In this document: piece after piece, positions 56,635 through 64,000 of the stretch
Layout of the letters: every line of letters begins with the position of its first letter
How positions within the stretch are numbered: the first letter of the stretch is position 1
Assembly: GCA_026075535.2 (NCBI GenBank)
Contig: AP026544.2
Coordinates: 2,108,001 to 2,172,000 of the forward strand
DNA length: 64,000 nt
Reading direction: 5' to 3'
Origin: Tricholoma matsutake
Lineage: Eukaryota; Basidiomycota; Agaricomycetes; Agaricales; Tricholomataceae
Made by a program: the position numbers and the translations under genes
The notes under the pieces: model-generated
The model's input: the letters and a program-made list of their open reading frames with translations, nothing else
Told to the model about the DNA's origin: nothing
The model's database searches: none

Positions 56635-58022
56635 TCAGGCCACGACATCCTCATATAAACCACTACAGTTTGCATGACAGATGTCATGTAGGATGTCCTG
56701 CTCCTCGCCCTGGGGCGCGATACCTTCCAGCACATGGATTGTAAACAGGTTTGGCTGCAACAACACGATGTCTTGATTGTTGTCACCACCATCCCCATGA
56801 TCTGCATGCCGGGAGAGGGCATTGGTCTTCCCCATGCTGTGACCTGGACACTGGTGCAAGGAGAAGTCGAACCTGGATAGATACAGGGACCAACAAGCTT
56901 GACAATGGTTCAATTTCTTGGCCATCATAAAGTACTTGAGATTCTTGTGATCCATCCAAATTTCCACCTTGTGTAGGGCACCCTCAAGGAAGTGTCACCA
57001 CTCCTCAAGTGCACGCATTATCGCCAACATCTCCTTGTCATGGATCTCATAGTTTCATTCCACAGCACTAAGGCTTTTGGAGTAGAACGCAACAGGATGC
57101 CACTTCTGGTCCTCTGGAGACTGCTGAGACAACACAGCGCCTGTCGCAAAGTCAGAACTGTCAGCTTCTACACGAAAAGGGCACAAATCGTCAGCAAAGG
57201 TAAGGATGGGAGCAGAAGTGACCATTTCCTTAAGCTTTTTGAATGCCTCCTGCTGTGCATTGTTTCACCGCCATGCCTCCTTCCCTGTCAAGTCAAACAG
57301 TGGTCGTGCATGATGTGAGAAATCCTTGATAAACGCCAGTAGAAATTGATGAAGCCTAAAAAGGACTGCACCTCTTTCTTGTTCATGGGCGTCGGCCATG
57401 CCGTGACCCCATCCACCTTGACTGGATCCATCTCTACCTGGTCCTCTGAGATAATCAGGCCAAGGTACTCAATCTTGGTCTTCTCAAACTTGCACTTGTC
57501 CTGACGAAGGTAGAGTTTGTACTGTTGAAGTCGTTCCAAGATGAGGCATGTAATGCGACGATGTTCTTCCACTGTGCGAGTGAAGATGAGGATATCATCG
57601 AGGTAGATACAGACAATGCCCTCGAGGATGAGGTCGTGGAAGATGTCATTCATCATGGTCTGGAAGGTGGCAGGACTATTAGTAAGGCCAAAGAACATGA
57701 CGAGCAGTTCAAAAAGACCATGGTTGGTATGAAAGGCTGCCTTCCACTCATCTCCCACCTTTATCCTCACATTATTGTAACCCCAACGGACGTTGAGCTT
57801 GGTGAAATATCGCACTCCACGGAGTTGGTTCATGAGTTCGGAGATGAGAGGTAGCGGGTAGCGATTTTTGACCGTGATGTCGTTGAGCCTTCTATAGTCT
57901 TGAACTGGTCAAAGTGAGCCATCCTTCTTCTTGACAAAGAAAAAGGGAGAGGCCATGGGCGACTTGGATGGTCGAATACGTCCAGAGGCTAGGTGCTCAT
58001 CGATGAACTGGTCAAGCTGTCA
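56635..58022 (-). pseudogene. Gypsy-2 reverse transcriptase and RNase H
   Basis: RT contains RWGYNNVRIKVGDEWKAAFH, FGLTNSPATFQ and the active site YLDDILIF. RNase H contains ADSSDFATGAV-like and MDHKNLKYFM. Lesions are TGA at 57911-57909 (Arg before PVQDYRRLN), a 1-bp deletion near 57340 (NFYWR/FIKDF), stops near 57276 and 57000-57055, and a TGA near 56633. Confidence 0.9.
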
Positions 58023-59075
58023 TTGCTCCTTGGGGGAGAGAGGATAGACCTTGCAGGAGGAAGGGGTTGCACTGGGGATGAGTTTGATTGTGTGGTCCCA
58101 TGGCTTGTGTGCAGGGAGAGAATCAAATGATTCCTTGGAGAACATGTCCTCAAACTCATGGAGGTGAGGAAGTAAGGAGTCAGCAGAGGATTTAGCAGTA
58201 TTGTTTTTGTGGAAGGCCTCGGCAAGGCGCTGGGATATGTTTGATGTAGCACACACCTCATGTGATGGACGAATCACAGTGTAGAAAATCCAATCCCCTT
58301 CCTCAACTTCCTCTGGCTCCTCCTCATCATCATCTGAATCCAGCATCAGATCAGGAACCCCCTCCCACTCCACATCTGGCACTGGTAGAGGTCCAGCATG
58401 GCACTTCCGGGTGCATTGTATTGAGGCCCTTTGTCTGCGACACTCCAGCTTGGCTTCTGTGAAACAAGTGTGACAATTGGATGGACATCGGCTCATGGTA
58501 ACCTCCCCAGTACACCAGTCGACCTCTGGGTTATGGTCTCAAAGCCATGGGTAACCCAAAATCACCTTCTGCTTTCCTAATTGAGTGACAGCAAAAAGGG
58601 TACACTCACTGTGATCTTTGTAACAAAGGACCAGGTCCACAACCTCTCGGATGGCACCAGCTTCATTTGGGGATCCATCCACATTATAAACAGGTATTGG
58701 ATGTGAGAGTGAGCGAGTATTCAAGTGATGTTGTCATGCGAGGTCAGCGTCAATGAAGAGACCAGTAGCACCAGAGTCTAGGAGCGCAGAGACACCAAGT
58801 ATCTGTCCAGTGTCAGTAGTCTGTAGTTCGATCGCCAGGTTCAAGGAGTGTGCAGAGAGAGTGGATGCAACAATATATTTGTGTGGTAGTTTACGCTCCC
58901 ATGATTTAATTTTGGGGCATGAGGTAGAGGTAGAGAGAGGAGGGGCAGGTACGTCTTCACCCGAATTTGAAGGTTCAGAGAGGGGAATAGTCATGAAATC
59001 AGATTCATTCTCCGGGGATTCAACTGACAAAACTTCAAAGTGGTTATGGGTAGGCAACGAGGGCATACAATTCAC
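58020..59075 (-). pseudogene. Gypsy-2 protease and linker
   Basis: A retropepsin DSGATGLFIDADLA is followed by a TGA (58736-58734), then VYNVDGSPNEAG and VILGYPWL with another TGA (58541-58539). An acidic linker (DDDEEEPEEVEEGDW) leads to the RT N-terminus (PAHKPWDHTIKL). The pol frame opens a few bases before the gag stop (59074-59072), in a different frame, so translational frameshifting or reinitiation was probably used. Confidence 0.85.
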
Positions 59076-60187
59076 TCGTTATGAATAGAAAAATCCTGCT
59101 CCTCTACACCCTCTAATTTGACCTCCTCTGCAACCTGACCCTTCGCTTCCTTGACATCTACAAGCGCCAACAGGTCCTGGAGGAGTTCATCTCGCCCCTC
59201 AGGGGTGAGCATGCGGATATCCTGACGATGGGGGCATGCTCCAGCCATATGTCCAGTTTCCCCACAGCAGTAGCAGAGGTTTAACCTGCATGCACAGCTA
59301 TGGGCTGCATCGACATCCATTGGTACTGGAACATTGATGGCTGGTGTAGGAGTTTGACAGATGGGAATAGGGTTGCGTTGGGGAAGGGTTCAATTGAAGA
59401 TGTGAGATGTTGGAGTAGTAGTTGGAGCCCGGAATGCAGCATTGAATGCCGCATTTGTGAGTCGGTTCTCATCACAGAGGGAAGCAGCTTCATACCAAGC
59501 ATAGATATCATCGTCTGCCAGACATCCTTCCAACATCTGTGCAATCTGGTCCTGAATCTCCTGGTTGAGGCCTCGTCGGAACTTCACCACTACTGGTAGC
59601 CCACCCCCATATCCTGCCATGTCCACCAAGTCTTTAAACTCATCAATATAATTGTCCACGGATCGATGTGCCTGGTGGTACAAGGATGACTCAAGTCGTG
59701 TCACTGCTCGGTGGCACTCATTGAGGGGACAAAAGTGGCATACGAACTCTGTTCGAAAGTCACTCCAAGTTGAGAAAGGTAGAGAACTGAGTTCTTTGGT
59801 TTGTCACAGAATATGGTCCATGTAAAGTTAGGCACGCTCAGATTTCATGTATGTGAAGGCCCAATAAATTTTTGCAGCTTCATCAACGAAATGATGCGAC
59901 TGGAGACTGATATACAACTCACAGGAGTTAAGGAATGCATGCCCCTGCGCATGCATGCCATTAAATTCGGCAGGGGGGGATGGTTTGATCTGGGTGCGCT
60001 CCATCGGCACGTTTGGCGGCGCGCCGTTGTTGGGCGCGCTTGGAGTCGCAATGGGGGAGATATTAGTCGTGGAGCTGGTCTGAAGTGTTCTGATGAGGGT
60101 TTCGATTGTAGATTTAAGCAAATCAGTTTGCACGTGTATTCTGGTAACGTCGCTTTCAAGTGCATCGAGGTGCTCTGATGCGTCCAT
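59072..60187 (-). pseudogene. Gypsy-2 gag
   Basis: The best start is ATG 60187 (MDASEHLDALESDVTRIHVQ); the frame is open further upstream without an ATG. It contains a capsid core (FRTEFVCHFCPLNECHRA, YIDEFKDLVDMAGY, FRRGLNQEIQDQIAQML) and the zinc knuckle CYCCGETGHMAGACP. Stops: TAA and TGA near 59827 and 59808 (Gln and Arg expected), and TGA at 59392-59390 (Arg expected before TLPQRN). Confidence 0.85.
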
Positions 60188-60352
60188 GGCGCTAGGGGGC
60201 GCGTTTGGCGAAAATGGCAGTGCACTAAAGGCAGGACTGTCGGGAACGGTGTGTAGGGAGTCTGTGGAGCCTCGGGAAGTGTCGTCCACTCTGTACCTGC
60301 CTATATTGGGCAGCGTCTTCACAATTTTCGGGCCTTAAGAGAGAGTTTTCTA

Positions 60353-60716
60353 CTGTAAGGGCAACCTCAGCCTCTAGCAAAGGGAAATCCGAAGAGAAAA
60401 CTCTAAAGATCCCTTTGCCAGTGCCCAGTATATGTGAAAACTGCAAAAATCAAATAATAACTAAAAATAGAAAAGGCGGAGATAGGCTGATCAAGGCCGC
60501 TGCATGATGTAATACCAAGGGGTAGATGTTGGTAGGGTACTCTGTCTCTAAATATAAAACTGTCAACATGCACAAATGCAGTAGAAGGGGAAATTAGTAA
60601 TAAAATAAGGGAAAAATCATAGAGAATGAAGAATAGAAGGAAATGAGGCGAGAAAACATATAGGACGAATGTAAAAAATTGGAGAAACATGTGGGGCACC
60701 CTCTAGTCCCCTTACA
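60353..60716 (-). repeat. Gypsy-2 5' LTR
   Basis: This 364-bp LTR has 8-bp inverted ends TGTAAGGG/CCCTTACA. Directly inside it (minus strand) comes the leader GTAGAAAACTCTCTCTTAAG before gag. It is similar to 54751-55162. Confidence 0.85.
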
Positions 60717-61690
60717 GAGATGACAGGCAATAGAGATGATGAAATGGAGGAGATGATGGAGTGGATGTCACAGGAGGGAGAGATGGGGGAGAAGTCTGGA
60801 AATGGAAAACTGCACTTACCTAAATACACACCCCCACAAATCTTTGATGGTACCATGGAGAATACAAAGTCCTTCATCAGCTCTATAGTATTGTACATCC
60901 ATGGGAGGAAGCCAGAGTTTCATACAGCTGAGTCTAGGATTATGTTTGCTCTCTCGTACATCCAGGGGGTGAAAGTACAGTTCTGGTGAAACAAGGCTAT
61001 TAATCAAATTGCCATGGAAAATAAAGCATTTGCAACCTTCAAGGAATTTTTACAGAGATTGGAGGCACAGTTTGGGGACCCTGATCCAAAGGTGACAGCT
61101 AATGCCAAATTGAAAACCATGTGCCAAGGTTCCCTAACAGCAGATGAATTCATTTTGCAGTTCAAAGCAGAAGCTTTGCAGACAGATATTGGAGAAGTCT
61201 TGTTGGTAGAGTTTTTGAAAGCAGGATTAAATCCCTCTTTATTCAAGTCTATCTAACGACTACCTTCCATGCCAGAGAAGTTGGATGTGTGGTATAATTG
61301 GGCAATGTGCCTTGACTGGCAATATCGGCAGGAACAGGCAGAATCAAAGTTGATGTATGGAAGTACCAAATTTGGAAAGCCATCAGGAGGAAAGTCTGAG
61401 AAAGGCAAAGCGCCTCAGGTACAGACTCCAAGGGCACAGCCACTGGCCATGGCAGTGACACCTATAGTTGCAGAGTCAGTAGTGCCAGCAGATCCAATGG
61501 AGATCGATCAAGCGGGGAAATGACCCCCACTTAGATGTTTTAACTGTGGACAGTTAGGACACATCTCTAGGAATTGTAACCAGAAGAGAAAGATCAGGGG
61601 AGCTATATTCAAGGAAGTGAAGCAGGAGGAAGACAACAGGGGAATTTTGTGGAAGAGTCCCAGTGAAGGTTTCCCCATTGGTGACCCAGA
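60717..61690 (+). pseudogene. Gypsy-3 gag, second part
   Basis: It holds EMTGNRDDEMEEMMEWM, KLHLPKYTPPQIFDGTMEN and a capsid-like core (FKEFLQRLEAQFGDPDPKVT, LLVEFLKAGLNPSLFKSI). The zinc knuckle CFNCGQLGHISRNC is near 61537-61580. TGA codons interrupt at 60987 (after QFW, Arg expected) and near 61521. Protein-level relatives of gypsy-2 gag are distant. Confidence 0.8.
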
Positions 61691-61854
61691 ATCATTACAA
61701 TGTATTAGTATCCAAGGAAACCCAGAGCAAACCAGAAAAGGAAATTGACAAGGAGTACAACTGTTGCAAATCACATGACAAAGAAAATCACCAAGTGCTA
61801 TTTCTGAAAACTCCAAAATTCTTTATTCACTCTGCATGAATAGAACCCGAAATC

Positions 61855-63525
61855 ACCTTGACTATGGGATTGAAGACAGTGGACACACATGCAGCAAATA
61901 ATGTGGAAGCATTGCTTGATAGCGGTGCTACAGGATTATTTATTAATTGATCCTTAATTACTGGAAACGGTATTAGCATGCACAAGCTGTTGCAACCAAT
62001 AATGGTGTATAATATTGATGGAACAGTCAATCGTGGAGGAACCATCAAGGAGGAGGTGACTATGATATTAAAGTATCAGGAGCATCAGGAGCAAGCTGTA
62101 TTTGAAGTGTGCGATCTCAGGAAAACCAATCTAATAATAGGATGTCCTTGGTTATGGAAGCATAATACTGAAATTGATTGGAAAACTGGGAAAGTACAAA
62201 TGACTCATTGTCCTAAGGAATTTAATGTGTATAGGAGGAAGTTGAAGAAGGAGAAAAAGAAAAAGAGAGAGGAGGAATGTCCAAGGAAGTATGCAGTTAC
62301 AATGGAGGAAGTAGAGGATGAGGAAATGCCAGATGGGGAAGTTCCAATCATGATTGAGAAAGAAGTACAGAAGCAAACCTTTAGAGCAATTCATGGAGGA
62401 CAGTCATGGGACAAGAATATTGTGAATGTGGAGAAGCCAATGGAGGAGTTGGTGCCAAAAGTGTATCATGAATATCTGTCAGTGTTCCAGAAGAAGGAGT
62501 CCAAGTGACTTCCAGTGCAGAAGCCATGGGATCATGCAATCGAGATGAAGCCAGGATTTGTGCTGAAGAAGTTGAAGGTATATTCATTATCTCTGATGGA
62601 GCAAGAAGAAGTGGATGCATTCCTAAATGAACAATTGTGCAAAGGCTATATATGACCTTCAAAGTCACTGCAGACATCACCAATATTTTTCATACCAAAG
62701 AAAGATAGGAGAAAGAGGATGTGTACAGATTATAGGTACCTAAATGAGTGGACAGTAAAGGATGTGTACCCCTTGCCATTAATTTCAGAAATAATTGACA
62801 AGCTGGGAAAAGCCAAAGTCTTTACAAAATTGGATTTACGATGGGGATACAACAATGTATGAATAAAGAAAGGAGATGAGTGGAAGGCTGCATTTGCCAC
62901 GTGTTGAGGATCATTTGAGCCACTTGGCATGTTTCTTGGAATGACTAATAGTCCCCCAACCTTCCAAAATATGATGAACAATATCTTCAAGGATGTAATT
63001 GACAAGGGCGTGGTAATAATATTTATTGACAACATTCTGATATTCATGGAGGATGAAGAAAATCATGAGGTGATAGTGCAGGAGGTATTGCAGAGGTTGG
63101 CAGAGAATGATCTATTTTTGAAACCAGAGAAGTGTGTTCGGGGCAAGCAAGATTGAGTTCCTAGGAATATTGATTGGCCCTGAAAGCATCAAATGGATCC
63201 AATCAAGGTACAGGTGATCATGGATTGGCCTGTGCCTACCCACATCAAGGAAGTGCAAGCTTTCTTAGGACTTGCAAATTATTATCGTCGCTTTGTGCAT
63301 AATTTTTCCAAAATTGCCACCCCATTACATAACCTTATGCGAAAGGGAGTAGTGTGGAGGTGGGGAGAGCAGCAGCAGACAGCATTTGAGGAGTTGAAGA
63401 GAAAGTTTGTGGAAGGACCAATATTAGCCCCAGTAGATTTTATGTGTCCCTTACGAGTGGAATCAGATGCATCTGATTTTGCTACTGGAGTGGTTGAAAG
63501 GGAGAAAAACCTGTTGAAGCATTAA
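61855..63525 (+). pseudogene. Gypsy-3 protease, RT and RNase H
   Basis: Protease ALLDSGATGLFIN is followed by TGA (near 61948, Arg expected), then VYNIDGTVNRGG and IIGCPWLW. A Lys/Glu linker follows. RT has [29 protein letters not shown] and then TGA. The active site reads FIDNILIF instead of (Y/F)xDD. RNase H starts VESDASDFATGVV at 63460. Frameshifts occur near 63145 and 63190. Coding stops at 63525, where an unrelated minus-strand fragment begins. Confidence 0.85.
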
Positions 63526-63529
63526 GAGT

Positions 63530-64000
63530 GTTCATGATGTCAAAATGCACCTGGGGCAAGGCCCTCCACCACCCCATCTGATTCCTTTCAATGTGATAGC
63601 ATAGACACTGATTGATAGTCTTGTTCGACCACTCACTTGCTCCATCGGACTTGGAGTGGTACATGGTGGACATTTTCAATTTCACCCCTGTCAGTTTGTG
63701 GAGACATTGCCAAAAGTTGGACACAAAAAGCTTGTTGCAGTCGAGTATGATTTCTAAAGGTAAGCCATTTTCACAATACCATTGGTTGAAAAATAAACTG
63801 CAAGCTTTTCAGCTAAGATGTCAGTATGCATAGCTATGATGCAAACATCACTATTCAATCAGTTGGTGAAGGTGACAATACAGTTGTCACCCTCGTCTTC
63901 ATGCAATGGTCCAATAAAATCAATGTCCACACACTCGCCTCACTGGTCTGTTACTGGGAGAGGATGCAAGGGACCAAAAGGCTTTTGAGTCATCCCTTTA
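63530..64000 (-). pseudogene. Integrase fragment of a second gypsy family (runs off window)
   Basis: The minus strand reads KPFGPLHPLPVTD, VDIDFIGPLHEDEGDN (first Asp), then SNFWQCLHKLTGVKLKMSTM and SNKTINQCLCYHIERNQMGW. It is the same family as the fragment at 40451-41190. It is joined directly to truncated gypsy-3, implying a later deletion or insertion at about 63527. Confidence 0.8.

Larger units (their letters stand above)
54751..60716 (-). mobile_element. Gypsy-2: nearly full-length chromovirus with two LTRs
   Basis: This 5.97-kb minus-strand Ty3/gypsy element has gag, protease, RT, RNase H, integrase and chromodomain in canonical order. It is bounded by LTRs at 60353-60716 (5') and 54751-55162 (3'). 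LTR edges are TGTAAGGG...CCCTTACA. The 3' LTR lacks its last ~11 bp and carries a 60-bp insertion. Damage is limited: about ten nonsense codons, almost all TGA at Arg positions, and one clear 1-bp frameshift. Confidence 0.85.

Overview
This window looks like transposon-dense DNA from a filamentous basidiomycete, probably Agaricomycotina. The reasons are Helitron helicases, KDZ-type transposases with a CxC2-like zinc cluster, chromodomain Ty3/gypsy elements, canonical GT-AG introns of about 55-65 bp, and strong loss of CpG. I recognised no host housekeeping gene, rRNA gene, genuine tRNA gene or CRISPR array. Nearly all of the 64 kb can be assigned to nested mobile elements, most of them decayed.

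Layout. (1) 1-10480: two head-to-tail Helitrons on the minus strand, A (cut by the window edge) and B. B has an almost complete HUH plus PIF1-helicase gene. (2) 10481-11318: AT-rich non-coding DNA with one orphan terminal inverted repeat. (3) 11319-34179: a three-level nest. The outer KDZ-1 element (11319-15402 plus 29992-34179) was split by element N1 (15403-29991, 8-bp target duplication GGGAGCAG). N1 was itself split by KDZ-2 (15696-28459, 9-bp duplication GAGTTGATY, terminal inverted repeats of about 250 bp). KDZ-2 carries four genes as two divergent pairs: transposase (-) / gene D (+), and gene X (-) / gene S (+). All four recur in KDZ-1. (4) 34180-48302: a minus-strand chromovirus (gypsy-1) interrupted by a 5.3-kb insertion with 11-bp direct repeats (37802-43098) and by element N2 (46464-47981). 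(5) 48370-53064: a plus-strand PIF1-like helicase relic cut by element N3 (50168-51687). (6) 53260-64000: a chromovirus tail, then a plus-strand gypsy element (gypsy-3) whose gag is split by a nearly complete minus-strand chromovirus (gypsy-2, 54751-60716, with LTRs), and finally a minus-strand integrase fragment.

Functionally this is a graveyard with a readable history. Most nonsense codons sit where the protein family has arginine and are TGA, as expected from CGA to TGA change at methylated CpG. The least damaged gene is the small three-exon gene S of KDZ-2. The most unusual material is the four-gene KDZ element and the N family. N elements are non-autonomous, have TIRs ending in ACACTCCCCC, and carry outward-facing tRNA-like Pol III promoter modules at both ends. 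Two of the three copies also carry tandem intron-like modules.
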